NCBI GenBank assembly: GCA_964509975.1
Contig: CAZDZO010000008.1
Location: forward strand, 1-42,068
Direction: 5' to 3'
Length of the DNA: 42,068 bases
Origin: CAZVBV01 sp964509975
GTDB taxonomy: Bacteria; Patescibacteriota; Gracilibacteria; UBA4473
Made by a program: the position numbers and the translations under genes. The first letter of the stretch is position 1, and each line of letters begins with the position of its first letter. Below, piece by piece: positions 8,421-17,127 of the stretch. The notes beneath the pieces are model-generated. The model saw only the letters and a program-made list of their open reading frames with translations, was not told where the DNA came from and ran no database searches.

Positions 8421-9302
8421 TTATTTCCAAAACCCATCCGGCACGACTGAATCGACCACCATCACTTCTCCTTTCTTATCTGGATCAGGAAACTGGAGTT
8501 GCCCCGCATGGAGAAGGACTCTGTCGGAAGGTTTTCCCTTGTATTTCGTATCGCCTACAATCGGAAATCCTATTGAAGAAAGATGCACGCGAATCTGATG
8601 TGTTCGTCCGGTAGGAATATTTATTTTGAGGAGAGATTTATCGCCTTTTATTTCCAGTACTTCAAAGAAAGTCACCGCTGATCGTGATTTTTCAGAGGAA
8701 GAAACCGCCATTTTTTGGCGATCTTTACTGTCACGCAAGATTCCTCCTTCTATTCTTCCTTTTGCCGGAGGTGTTCCTGTGACCACGGCGAAATACGTTT
8801 TCACCACCTCACTCCAATGATCTTGCAAATACGTATGTGTTGCATTTGATTTCGCCACGAGAAGTACTCCTGAAGTCACCTTATCCAACCGATGGACAAT
8901 CCCCTGTCGCGACACATCTTCGTCAACAGACGATAATTTTTTGCCAAACTGAGAAACAAGTGCATTTACAATTGTGTGGTCTGACTGATCACTGGGAGAC
9001 GGATGAATCGATATTCCTTGTGGTTTTTCGATCGCTACCCATGTTTTTGATTCCGCGAGAATCTTGAGTTCGTGGTTCCATGGCTCAATTCCACTGGAAA
9101 AAATCATCGTTTCTTCTTCACACTCCACACTCCACTGCTGATCAATACGAACTTTTGTGTTTGATTTTTTCTTCTGTCCATCGCAAAAAAACAGTCCTTG
9201 TTTCTGCCACCGTGTTCGAGAAATTTCTGGAAACTTCTGCGCGCAGAGCACGTCTATCCGTGTTCCTGACTGATCTTGAGTGACGGTGAATGTGGTTTTC
9301 AT
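8421..9302 (-). CDS. rluA-like: RluA-family RNA pseudouridine synthase
   Basis: The enzyme isomerises uridine to pseudouridine in rRNA or tRNA. It has an N-terminal S4-like RNA-binding region (about residues 10-60), then the catalytic core. The core shows IEKPQGISIHPS, the motif QGIVHRLDKVTSG with the catalytic aspartate at residue 140, and the C-terminal GRTHQIRVHLSSIGFPIVGD segment. The length of 293 aa is typical of RluA/RluD members; which uridine it modifies cannot be told. Its ATG overlaps the stop of the upstream flippase gene by 4 nt, so the two are translationally coupled. Confidence 0.93.
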   Translation of the reverse strand: MKTTFTVTQDQSGTRIDVLCAQKFPEISRTRWQKQGLFFCDGQKKKSNTKVRIDQQWSVECEEETMIFSSGIEPWNHELKILAESKTWVAIEKPQGISIHPSPSDQSDHTIVNALVSQFGKKLSSVDEDVSRQGIVHRLDKVTSGVLLVAKSNATHTYLQDHWSEVVKTYFAVVTGTPPAKGRIEGGILRDSKDRQKMAVSSSEKSRSAVTFFEVLEIKGDKSLLKINIPTGRTHQIRVHLSSIGFPIVGDTKYKGKPSDRVLLHAGQLQFPDPDKKGEVMVVDSVVPDGFWK

Positions 9303-10594
9303 GCTGTTTTAAAATATTTTTTCCAGGTAAAGAATCCAAATAAAATAGCTGAAAGCGTATTTGTCACAAACGTTCCCAAAGCCAAGCCCCATATTGCATT
9401 TTCTGGTGGAAGAACTTGAAGTGCCAGAATCGCCGCCGTAGCGGTTCCCGTTCCTAGAGACACAATCCAAATTCTCATTGGTGTCCTCACATCATCATTG
9501 GCGAAGAATACTCGTGCCAAAACCGGAATCGTACACGCAAGTGGAAGTGAAGCGATAATCCACGCAAAGACAAGTGCTGTATTGTGGAGCATTGCTCCAG
9601 AGAGGTTGAAGAGAAGTGCGAGAATATCTGAAGCGAAAAATACTCCAATCAATGCTGTTGGAATTGTAGCGAGAAAGATCCATTTCAGAGTGTCTGTGAG
9701 AATTTTTTTCTGTGCAGGGAAGTTGTTTTTCTGTTTCGAAAACTTTGGAAAAGCCGCATTCGCCAGTGGCATTCCAACTATTGAGAGCAGTACGTGTCCC
9801 CAGTTCGCCCCGATAGAAAAAGCTCCCACTGTTCCCATCATCAAGAAACTGGCAATCCACACATCCGCTGATTGACTGATCTGAAAGGCGGCACTTGTGG
9901 CAAGACGAGCAGAGAAGTCCCCACTAAATCGTTCCCAACTTTTAACGGGTTTTTTCCAGTAAAATCCAATTCTGTTTCCGATAAAGAAAAAAGCGACAGC
10001 GTTCGTGAGCAAGTGAAGTAATGCTCCTACAATAGCCGCAAACCCAACTGAGACGAGTCCGTAATTTTCTGCGAAAAAGTATATCCCTGTCGCAATTGCC
10101 CCTGTATAGAAAATAGGCGCCATGGCAACAGACAAGAATCGTTCTTTCAATTGCATTGAAGCGGAAAACACAGCTGACACTGCCAACAAGAAGACCGACC
10201 CAAAGAGCAGTTGTGCGAGTTCTGCTATTTCTGCACGAGAAGCAATATCAAACCCCGATACAAAAATACTTACAAAGAATTCTGGGAACAAGGCTCCCAG
10301 TCCACAGAGCAATCCGAAGAGAATAACAACACCCCAGAAAAAACTTGAGAAGAATTGCATCCGTTCCTTCCCTTTTAAATCCGCTGCACGAGGGAGGAAT
10401 AACGTCGCCACCGTTCCTCCCACAAGAAGGAAGAAAAAGAAATCAGGAATACGAAAAGCGGCAAATACAAAATCTATCTGCTCACTCCCTCCAAAAAAAT
10501 CGACTAAGAATCGATCACGCAGAAACCCAAGAAATTTCGACGCCAACGCCGATCCCATGAGCAATGCTCCGCCAGAAGTAAGTATTCGTTTCAC
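9299..10594 (-). CDS. murJ: MurJ/MviN-type lipid II flippase
   Basis: This polytopic membrane protein (431 aa, about 12 hydrophobic helices) belongs to the MOP/MviN superfamily. MurJ moves lipid II across the membrane for peptidoglycan assembly. Family marks are the N-terminal ASKFLGFLRDRFLVDFFGGS segment and FRIPDFFFFLLVGGTVAT, which matches the conserved 'R.PN...L...G' helix 2. The charged ARLATSAAFQISQSADVWIAS helix also fits. It is shorter than E. coli MurJ (511 aa), probably lacking the last two helices. It heads a two-gene unit with the overlapping pseudouridine synthase, and there is no obvious functional link between them. Confidence 0.9.
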   Translation of the reverse strand: MKRILTSGGALLMGSALASKFLGFLRDRFLVDFFGGSEQIDFVFAAFRIPDFFFFLLVGGTVATLFLPRAADLKGKERMQFFSSFFWGVVILFGLLCGLGALFPEFFVSIFVSGFDIASRAEIAELAQLLFGSVFLLAVSAVFSASMQLKERFLSVAMAPIFYTGAIATGIYFFAENYGLVSVGFAAIVGALLHLLTNAVAFFFIGNRIGFYWKKPVKSWERFSGDFSARLATSAAFQISQSADVWIASFLMMGTVGAFSIGANWGHVLLSIVGMPLANAAFPKFSKQKNNFPAQKKILTDTLKWIFLATIPTALIGVFFASDILALLFNLSGAMLHNTALVFAWIIASLPLACTIPVLARVFFANDDVRTPMRIWIVSLGTGTATAAILALQVLPPENAIWGLALGTFVTNTLSAILFGFFTWKKYFKTA

Positions 10595-10689
10595 GTGCTT
10601 CAGTGTGCGAAAAATTCACCTTTTTGCAAGAGGAATCAAATTAAACACTTCCCCGATTTATTCTGAGATCTTCCGTTGTGTTTTTGAGA

Positions 10690-10722
10690 TCCCGCCAACA
10701 TTTAAACGTCTTTTTGGCGGGA
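10690..10722. repeat. intergenic hairpin TCCCGCCAA/TTGGCGGGA
   Basis: A perfect 9-bp stem around a 15-nt loop lies in the 195-nt gap between murJ and the next gene. It is followed on the plus strand by AGTTTTTC, which is terminator-like, but no plus-strand gene lies upstream. Just before it, CCCGATTTATTC-type sequence (10651-10675) resembles 4145-4166. A pyrimidine tract (10742-10786) of the AAGTTAAAGAGT family follows. Confidence 0.5.
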
Positions 10723-10789
10723 AGTTTTTCTTCTTAACCTCATCACTTTCACACTTTTAGACTCTTTTTCTCTTCAACTCTTAGTCTTG

Positions 10790-11344
10790 CTAATAACACA
10801 TCACGTCATACGTGAACATATCACCATTTCGGCTTGGTGTAATTTGATATTCAGGAAAAAGTGTATTGTTGTTATAGACCAAATCTCTCGGCAGATGAAG
10901 TACTTTAACCGGATTTTTTCGCGTGAGTGTAAGCACTTGATTATAAGTTTCTCGACTCGTTCTTCGGGAAAGCCCATACACATGCAAAGTTGCGGTTGCA
11001 TTGCTCGATTCTAATAATCCTTGAACTAATATTCGAACTCCGTTTTCACAAGTGTTTTCTGGAACCAAGTATCGCTCTGATCCTTTTTTATTATGTACAA
11101 GATAAAATTCTCCCATACTTTTTTCAAAAAGTCCTTTTGTTTCGAGTGTTGTAACTGTTGAAACTGTTGAAACTTTTATCGGAACTATTGGAGCTGAACT
11201 CTTCATATTAACTGTTGTTCGTGAAGACAATGGAGTTTCAAACAAGTTCGCCTGAAGCATCTCTGTGGTCTTTTCGAAAGGAACAAAAATAACCGCTCCC
11301 AAGAAGAGAACCACCACCGAAACCAATTGAATCGCTTTTCTCAT
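10790..11344 (-). CDS. membrane-anchored protein of unknown function
   Basis: The 184-residue protein begins with a signal-anchor (RKAIQLVSVVVLFLGAVIFV) and continues with a Ser/Thr/Val-rich linker. It ends in a globular region of about 110 residues with two cysteines (CENGVRILVQG and the penultimate CY), which could pair outside the cell. I do not recognise the family. The start at 11344 is supported by a promoter at 11359-11386; an upstream in-frame ATG at 11386 would lie inside the -35 box. Confidence 0.7.
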   Translation of the reverse strand: MRKAIQLVSVVVLFLGAVIFVPFEKTTEMLQANLFETPLSSRTTVNMKSSAPIVPIKVSTVSTVTTLETKGLFEKSMGEFYLVHNKKGSERYLVPENTCENGVRILVQGLLESSNATATLHVYGLSRRTSRETYNQVLTLTRKNPVKVLHLPRDLVYNNNTLFPEYQITPSRNGDMFTYDVMCY

Positions 11345-11358
11345 GGATATTTTTATTA

Positions 11359-11386
11359 ATAGTACGCCGAAACGCATTTTTTTCAA
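11359..11386 (-). promoter_or_regulatory. promoter of the 10790-11344 gene
   Basis: Minus strand: TTGAAA (11386-11381), a 16-nt spacer, TACTAT (11364-11359), with the ATG 14 nt further on. The predicted leader is only a few nucleotides. Confidence 0.6.
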
Positions 11387-11434
11387 AATAGTCTTTCACT
11401 TGATTTTTTAGTAATTCTTGTCAAAATAGTACTA

Positions 11435-12760
11435 ATGGTAGAAATAATTGGAAGCGAATTTTCTCTAAAGAAACCAAAAAAGTTTCCTAACCCCGAACAA
11501 AACTCAAAAACTCCTTGGAAAAAACTTGTTCGAGGACGTCGAATTATCAAAAATGCAGATCAAGAAAAAATCGGAACATTTGTAGAAGCGGTGATAGAAC
11601 TCGTAAATACTAAATATGATGGTTGTTGGGAAAAAACCTCTTGGGTCGCACAGTTTTGGCCAGTATTTGCAAAATTTTATCCACAATTTAAATATGCAAT
11701 ATCTATAAATCCAGGACTCGATGGATTTTCTGGATTCACAGGTGTGTCTAAACAAGAAATTGTTCAACGGCTCAATCCCGAGTTTCGCCCAGATCACGTG
11801 TTCTTCGAAGAAGTTCCCACAATGGAGGAACTCGAAGAACGATTCCGAAAAGAAAATGATAATCAGCCACTTACCTTCCCGATTATTTGCAAACCAGATG
11901 TCGGAGAACGCGCCACTGGTGTGACATACATGTATAGTCGTGAACAACTTGAGGAATATCTTCAACCAATTGATGAAACTCTTCCTGAGAAAAAACAACT
12001 CAAGCTCAAAAAAGAACGAGCTTCTCGGAATTTTCATCTCGAGAAATTTCATGATGATAGAGAATTTGCACTTTCATGGACAAAAGATCCTGAAACTGGG
12101 GAATATCGAGTTTGGTCTGTGATAGAAAAACAAATTCCATCTATTATTGGTGATGGAAAGACTACTTTTCGAGAACTCATTGCTCATAAAGTTGACGCCA
12201 TAGAGCTCGAAACGGATAAAAAAGAGAAGATTTTAAAATGTTATTCGAGAGAAGAATTAAATGAAATCATTCCAGAAGGAGAAGAAAAAACAATGGTCAA
12301 AACGGCCAGTATTAGCTACGGAACAAAATTCAAAAAACAAGAACTCACTGAATTACAAATCCAAAGATTACGAGAACTTTTACCACAACTCATTCAAAAT
12401 GATGAAGGACTGTATCAAGGGCGTTTCGATTTTCGAGCAAAAGATCTTGAATCACTCGTGTCTGGAGATTTAAAAATCATAGAACTGAATGGTCTCGGTG
12501 GCATGCCTATGGAAATATATGAATCACATCTGACAATTGAAGAAAAATACGAGATTCTCTTTCGCTATTTCAAATATCTCCTACAACTCGCAAAACGAAA
12601 TGTAGAGATTGGAAATGCTAAAAAATCCGTAGGAAGTGACGGTCTTGTTTTTCATGTAGGAAAAACAGTAGTTGGAAAAAACAAAACACAAGATCTCTTT
12701 GCAGATGAACGAGTTGAGCGTGATATAAAATTTCTCTCAGATTTCATGCAAGCAACATAA
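11435..12760 (+). CDS. ATP-grasp ligase-like protein
   Basis: This 441-residue soluble protein carries an ATP-grasp fold. The lysine-containing ATP-binding strand is in FPIICKPDVGERATGV (about residues 148-163). The nucleotide loop IPSIIGDGKTTFRELI (about 233-248) resembles the 'IGDGKsT..ELI' segment of cyanophycin-synthetase and glutathione-type ligases. The metal-binding end reads YQGRFDFRAKDL ... LKIIELNGLGG, where Asp/Glu/Asn coordinate magnesium. Such enzymes join a carboxylate to an amine through an acyl phosphate. The substrate cannot be inferred: the N-terminal region (about 130 residues) is not one I recognise. It is a single gene ending at a hairpin shared with its convergent neighbour. 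Confidence 0.78.
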   Translation: MVEIIGSEFSLKKPKKFPNPEQNSKTPWKKLVRGRRIIKNADQEKIGTFVEAVIELVNTKYDGCWEKTSWVAQFWPVFAKFYPQFKYAISINPGLDGFSGFTGVSKQEIVQRLNPEFRPDHVFFEEVPTMEELEERFRKENDNQPLTFPIICKPDVGERATGVTYMYSREQLEEYLQPIDETLPEKKQLKLKKERASRNFHLEKFHDDREFALSWTKDPETGEYRVWSVIEKQIPSIIGDGKTTFRELIAHKVDAIELETDKKEKILKCYSREELNEIIPEGEEKTMVKTASISYGTKFKKQELTELQIQRLRELLPQLIQNDEGLYQGRFDFRAKDLESLVSGDLKIIELNGLGGMPMEIYESHLTIEEKYEILFRYFKYLLQLAKRNVEIGNAKKSVGSDGLVFHVGKTVVGKNKTQDLFADERVERDIKFLSDFMQAT

Positions 12761-12779
12761 TGGCTTTAATTACAAAAAT

Positions 12780-12806
12780 GAGTGCCCCGCAGAGAGGCAC
12801 TCGTTT
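12780..12806. terminator. bidirectional intrinsic terminator
   Basis: Stem GAGTGCC/GGCACTC with a 9-nt loop lies between two convergent genes. It is followed by GTTTCT on the plus strand and ATTTTTGT on the minus strand, so it is better suited to the minus strand but could serve both. Confidence 0.75.
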
Positions 12807-12829
12807 CTGATTAATTTCTCATTTTTTGA

Positions 12830-14545
12830 TTAGAGTTCTTCTGTCGCTTCAATAGCTTCTACATGAGGCAAAAATGCTTGGTATTTTTCAAGCACCCGTT
12901 CTGCTTTCTCTATAATATTTTTGTAGTCTGAGTTTGCTTCCTCAAGTTCTTTTTGGAATTCCTCAGGAATTTCTAACGTCTGCCATAAAGATTCAAGAGA
13001 AACGTCTCCATAATATTTCTGTCCCATTTTCGCTAATAGTTCTACAAAGATCTCATACTCCGCAAAGAGTTCTGTGAAGTTTGGTCTATCCATTCTTTTG
13101 GTTACCTTTATCATCTTTCTGTTTGACCAATTCTTTGTAAGGTCTTTCAGAATTGATTGAAAAGAAGCATACAAATCTCGAAAGTCTTGTAGTTTTTCTA
13201 CTTTTACATGGAGATCACGAGCCTTCTCTATTTCTTCTGAAGAAAGAAGTTCTTCTGCTTTTGGACCATAGTTCACAATATTTTGATATACGGTATTAAT
13301 ATCTTGAAGGTGTTGTCTGAAGTTCTGATCCGTAACACTATCAGGCGATGGCAACGCTGAAAGGATTTCATGTGTGGTTTCTTCGAGAACTTCTCTCGCT
13401 CCAATTTCTGAATCCAATTCTCCAAAGTTTTTTCCAAGTCCTGCTTCAACCGCAATAACCTCTGGCTCTGTAGCTCCTGCTTCAAAAGCCGCATTTCTGG
13501 AATTCCGTACTTTTGATAATTCGTCTGATTCATCCTCTATTTCAAGATCCGTTAAGAGTGTTTCGTATTCCGCAAGGGCATGAATCACGTTTACTCGTTT
13601 TTCAAGAGAAAGGAATATACAAAGGTTTTTTACATCGCCTTCAATGCCCAAAACTCTCACCTGATTAACGGCTTCCAAAGCCTCTTGATAGTCGTCTCCA
13701 AAGGGTCCTTCAAGATCTTCAACTGTAAGTGAACTTGGATTCATGCTCACAAGCACTGAATTATTACATTTCTCCATAGCTTCGAGAAGAGCTTTTCCGT
13801 TGAATATAATTTCTTTGTTCTTCTTTATTTCTGGAGCAAATGGTGCCTGGATTTCATCCACAGCAGCTTTTAATTTTTGAGGATCATTTTTTACAGATTC
13901 CGAAAAATATTCTGTCGCCTTTTCTGCCGCAATCTCTGCTTTTTCTTGAGCGTTTTTTAAGGCAATTGTTGGAACTTCCATTTCTATCTTTTTGTCCGCG
14001 ATATGTACTTCTGTACTCTTGGCAATTTCCATTCTGTTGAATTTCTGCTTCTCCTTTTGTTCTGTTATAACCCTCTCTACTCCCTGCAAATGCCCTTTGC
14101 AATATCTCACTAAGCCATCTTCTATCTCTTCATCAGCCAGAACCCCTTCCAGAAACTGTTTAATTTCCATAAGGTAAGCTCCTTGATCTTCAAGTAAAGC
14201 TTGAAGTCTTGTTCTATTTATCGATTCGGATCCTTCTGCTGTTTCTACTTTTGCTTGTTTGTTCAGTGCCTTTGTATACATGCCGATAAGTTCATGGCTT
14301 ACTTTCACAGAATCTACTCCAAGATCTGGTTCCAATCCTGGAACAAAATTTGCTTCCCCGTAAAAGGCGAAATATGTAGCTTGTTCCCAGCTAATAGTAT
14401 TTTCCACATTATTTGACGTTTCTCCTACGTTTTTATCTACCCCGCTGTGCGGATCTACCGCTTCTATTGGTGTAGTAGGAATGTCTACATTCTGGGGACT
14501 TTTATCGATATCGAAATACATTTTTTGGGAATTAATATTCTTCAT
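12830..14545 (-). CDS. large acidic coiled-coil protein of unknown function
   Basis: The 571-residue protein is very rich in Glu, Ala, Lys and Leu and almost wholly helical, with many heptad-like stretches (for example ALKNAQEKAEIAAEKATEYF). It has no signal peptide or membrane segment, so it should be cytoplasmic. The first 50 residues are polar, low-complexity and probably disordered. I do not recognise the family. It has its own promoter just before the ATG and follows another helical protein of unknown function. The side-by-side order suggests related roles, which is inference. Confidence 0.75.
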   Translation of the reverse strand: MKNINSQKMYFDIDKSPQNVDIPTTPIEAVDPHSGVDKNVGETSNNVENTISWEQATYFAFYGEANFVPGLEPDLGVDSVKVSHELIGMYTKALNKQAKVETAEGSESINRTRLQALLEDQGAYLMEIKQFLEGVLADEEIEDGLVRYCKGHLQGVERVITEQKEKQKFNRMEIAKSTEVHIADKKIEMEVPTIALKNAQEKAEIAAEKATEYFSESVKNDPQKLKAAVDEIQAPFAPEIKKNKEIIFNGKALLEAMEKCNNSVLVSMNPSSLTVEDLEGPFGDDYQEALEAVNQVRVLGIEGDVKNLCIFLSLEKRVNVIHALAEYETLLTDLEIEDESDELSKVRNSRNAAFEAGATEPEVIAVEAGLGKNFGELDSEIGAREVLEETTHEILSALPSPDSVTDQNFRQHLQDINTVYQNIVNYGPKAEELLSSEEIEKARDLHVKVEKLQDFRDLYASFQSILKDLTKNWSNRKMIKVTKRMDRPNFTELFAEYEIFVELLAKMGQKYYGDVSLESLWQTLEIPEEFQKELEEANSDYKNIIEKAERVLEKYQAFLPHVEAIEATEEL

Positions 14546-14549
14546 GTAT

Positions 14550-14578
14550 TTTTTAAACTATTTGCACGCTCTTGTCAA
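14550..14578 (-). promoter_or_regulatory. promoter giving a leaderless mRNA
   Basis: Minus strand: TTGACA (14578-14573), a 17-nt spacer, TAAAAA (14555-14550), then 4 nt and the ATG at 14545. Transcription would start at or within about 3 nt of the start codon. Confidence 0.65.
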
Positions 14579-14598
14579 CCTTTTTTAAAGATACCTAC

Positions 14599-14623
14599 AA
14601 AAAACCCCCGTTTTCACGAGGGC
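14599..14623 (-). terminator. intrinsic terminator of the 14659-16797 gene
   Basis: On the minus strand a CCCTCG/CGGGGG stem (one mismatch) with a 6-nt loop is followed by a six-T run. It lies about 40 nt after the stop codon. Confidence 0.75.
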
Positions 14624-14658
14624 TGTTTTATCTTTGTAAATTATTGAAAATTTTTATT

Positions 14659-16797
14659 CTACATCATATCAAATTCGTTTTCCTTCGGTGCCCATTCCCC
14701 AGAGAGTTCGTCTTGTGAAAAAAGATATTTTTTCCCATCATATTCAGCTGATATTTTCGTTGGATCCTCTTTGTCCAAAGTAATTCTAACCAACCCGACC
14801 CCGTGTCCACTTGCGGTCTTCTCTGTGTTCTTTGTAAATTTTTCATAATCGTCCCCCCATGCAACAGCACGCATCGCTTCCCGAATAAGAACTTCCTTTC
14901 TTTCTTCCGGGAGACCATCTTTCTTTGCTTTTTCCAAAAGATTGCTTGTATACATAACCCTTGAAATATCATTGTCCGAAGTTTCTAAGAGCTCATCATT
15001 TCTTTTTCTTTTTTCGTCTGATTCACTCATTTCGCTTTTTTTCTCAAATTCAGTTGACACCTCTTTTTGCCAACAAGAAGCATCATTCACTTTTGATGGA
15101 ACATAACTATTAAAATAATCAGCAATAGCGCTCATTCCTTCTTTTTGATTTTTGTATTGTTCAAACCAAGAAGGGACTTGTAATTTCAAATCCTCAAATT
15201 TTTGTACAGTTTCTAATTCTCCTTCTGCTTTTTTGAAATAGAGGTTGTGATCATCTTTTACAAAAAATGGAGCAACAACATCACTCTTCTTTTTAAAATC
15301 ATTATAAACTTTTTTAATCATTATATAGAGGAACTTTACCTCTTCATCGGTTTCTACAACCCCAAGTCCAGCAAGTTCAAAATTCTTTTTTGAAACCGTT
15401 AATTCCTCATCTTTTTTCCCGATAAGATCACTTGCAGTGGTGTTTTCGTCAGCTGTGTTCAACTTTGGTTCTAGTTCTTTTTCTGTTTTAACGCTAATTG
15501 GTTCGTCTTCCTTCGAAACATCTTTTTTTCCAATAAGGTCATTGGGAGTGGTGTCTTTGTCAGCGACAATACCTGGCATTTCCTGTTTTTTCTCTTTTGT
15601 TTTCTCTTCCATTATTGTTTGTGTTGGTTCAATTTCCAATAAATCTTTATTCCTTTCTTTGAATTTCTCAGCTGCTTTTGTCATTCCCTGTGCTTCCAAC
15701 TTCTCAAGTCGTTTTTTGGCTTGTATTTGTCTAAAAATTTGTCGATATTCTGATTCGATAACATCGTTATTCATGATGTCGTAGGCTTCTTCTTGTGAAA
15801 CTCCAAATTCTTCAAGTTTTTCTTTAGAAATAACCGGAATATTTCTCCGATCGATTCCATTAATAGTTTTTCCGAAGAGTAATTTTGATCCTCCTAATGT
15901 ACTATTTGTTACAACAGCATTGATTCCTTCTTCAACTTGAACAAACAAAGGATTCGCTTCTCTGTTTCTATATTGTCCTACTCGTTGATCCAAAAGCTTC
16001 CAGTGAACATCTTTTATGGCTCCAACACCTTCTGCGCCATTTTTTCTCGCATCAAGTACAGAGTTAACAACGGTTTCAACAAGTTGTCGTTCTTTTCTTT
16101 TTCTTTCATTTTGATCCATTCCTTCTGGAATTACTTCTTCTATTTTTGCTTCTACCTTTTCTTCAATTTCCTCTTTTATTTCTTTATCTTTCTTAATATC
16201 TTTTTTCACCTCCTCCTTTTTTACTTTTTTTCCAGTTTTATCACATTCAATATTCTTGGTTACTTTGTTTTTCAAGGCATCAAGTTGTTTCTGTGTGGTT
16301 CCCGTATCCATAATCACTTCCACTTGAGTCTTTCCATCTACTTGTCTCAAACGAACTTTCCATTCTGGTTTAAGCGCATTCGCTTCAGAAAGTGGCATAG
16401 GATCTCCTGCTGGAGTTAAATCCGCATTGAGATATTGCACTTTCGTTCCCCAATTAATGTCTGTTGCTTTTCCGGCTTTCTCCATTCCAAAAGCAATTTG
16501 TCCAATCGTATTACCTGCTTTCGCAATAATCATGTCCACCTCTCCTCCTTTTTTAATTTCAGTGGCAAGTGCATTCAAAAGTTTATTCTGACTATTCGTA
16601 TCCCATGGAGTTTTTACTTCCTTGTCACATTCACTATCACGAATAGGGCCTTTGCCATCTTCAATAGCCACTTCATCGCTTTTTCGTAATACATTCCCAT
16701 CAGCATCTGCAACATCCCCGGGGGAATAGCTTGGTTTTTGCTGATAAAGAAATCTGCTATTAACTTCTCCGAGACCGAACATATTTAGGTTTTTCAT
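14659..16797 (-). CDS. large Lys/Glu-rich protein of unknown function with internal repeats
   Basis: The product (about 712 aa from the ATG at 16797) has no signal peptide or membrane helix. Residues about 190-235 are a dense Lys/Glu run (KKEEVKKDIKKDKEIKEEI). Two copies of a linker motif, TTPNDLIGKKD and TTASDLIGKKD, lie about 50 residues apart around residue 450, each inside an acidic disordered stretch. The N-terminal part (LYQQKPSYSPGDVADADGN) and the last 150 residues look globular. I do not recognise the family. The alternative TTG start at 16818 coincides with the expected transcription start, so the ATG is preferred. It has its own promoter and terminator. Confidence 0.75.
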   Translation of the reverse strand: MKNLNMFGLGEVNSRFLYQQKPSYSPGDVADADGNVLRKSDEVAIEDGKGPIRDSECDKEVKTPWDTNSQNKLLNALATEIKKGGEVDMIIAKAGNTIGQIAFGMEKAGKATDINWGTKVQYLNADLTPAGDPMPLSEANALKPEWKVRLRQVDGKTQVEVIMDTGTTQKQLDALKNKVTKNIECDKTGKKVKKEEVKKDIKKDKEIKEEIEEKVEAKIEEVIPEGMDQNERKRKERQLVETVVNSVLDARKNGAEGVGAIKDVHWKLLDQRVGQYRNREANPLFVQVEEGINAVVTNSTLGGSKLLFGKTINGIDRRNIPVISKEKLEEFGVSQEEAYDIMNNDVIESEYRQIFRQIQAKKRLEKLEAQGMTKAAEKFKERNKDLLEIEPTQTIMEEKTKEKKQEMPGIVADKDTTPNDLIGKKDVSKEDEPISVKTEKELEPKLNTADENTTASDLIGKKDEELTVSKKNFELAGLGVVETDEEVKFLYIMIKKVYNDFKKKSDVVAPFFVKDDHNLYFKKAEGELETVQKFEDLKLQVPSWFEQYKNQKEGMSAIADYFNSYVPSKVNDASCWQKEVSTEFEKKSEMSESDEKRKRNDELLETSDNDISRVMYTSNLLEKAKKDGLPEERKEVLIREAMRAVAWGDDYEKFTKNTEKTASGHGVGLVRITLDKEDPTKISAEYDGKKYLFSQDELSGEWAPKENEFDMM

Positions 16798-16821
16798 GTT
16801 TTTTAATGAAAAATTCAAGAT

Positions 16822-16850
16822 ATCTTACCATATTTAAAGAAGAATTGCAA
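16822..16850 (-). promoter_or_regulatory. promoter of the 14659-16797 gene
   Basis: Minus strand: TTGCAA (16850-16845), a 17-nt spacer, TAAGAT (16827-16822). The predicted start of transcription is near 16815, giving a leader of about 18 nt before the ATG. Confidence 0.65.
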
Positions 16851-16879
16851 GACCCATTTTCTAAAAATAGACAAACCCC

Positions 16880-17047
16880 TTTGTCATTCCGACCGAAGTG
16901 GAGGAATCCCTTCCGACACTCCTGTTTATTTTAAAAATAGACAACACATATGAATCCTCTATGAATAATATTTATTAATATACCTACAAGCTAAGGGATC
17001 CTTCGACGGAGCCTGTCCTCGACGAAATCGGGGGCTCAGGATGACAG
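16880..17047 (+). repeat. REPIN-like dispersed repeat (full copy)
   Basis: It starts TTTGTCATTCCGACCGAAG...GGAATCCCTTCC and ends CTAAGGGATCCTTCGACGG...CTCAGGATGACAG, so the termini are imperfect inverted repeats. The roughly 85-nt core (ACACTCCTGTTTAT ... TTTATTAATATACCTACAAG) is shared with 32723-32900 (same strand) and 38810-38964 (opposite strand). It fills most of the gap 16819-17127. Confidence 0.8.
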
Positions 17048-17063
17048 GATTGTGTTATTTTCT

Positions 17064-17096
17064 AAAAGAGGTCCCGCACTGCGGGACCTCTCTTTT
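17064..17096 (-). terminator. intrinsic terminator of the Ig-repeat gene
   Basis: Perfect 10-bp stem GAGGTCCCGC/GCGGGACCTC with a 3-nt loop, followed by TTTT on the minus strand. It lies 31 nt beyond the stop codon at 17128. The plus-strand side also ends in TCTTTT. Confidence 0.88.
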
Positions 17097-17127
17097 CAAC
17101 TCTTAAACTCTTTAACTTTTTGACTTT

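Noticed and set aside
10122..10760. 212-codon plus-strand open frame opposite murJ
   Set aside because: It is very Lys/Arg/Ser/Pro-rich and lies fully antisense to a clear MurJ gene; it is a shadow frame.
11504..12052. 182-codon minus-strand frame opposite the ATP-grasp gene
   Set aside because: Antisense shadow of a gene with recognisable motifs.
15937..16419. 160-codon Phe-rich plus-strand frame that looks like a membrane protein
   Set aside because: It is the complement of the Lys/Glu-rich stretch of the minus-strand protein; AAA/GAA codons read backward give TTT/TTC.
16880..17047. CRISPR array
   Set aside because: The repeats are far apart, long and palindromic, with conserved cores and no regular unique spacers; no cas genes are present in the window.
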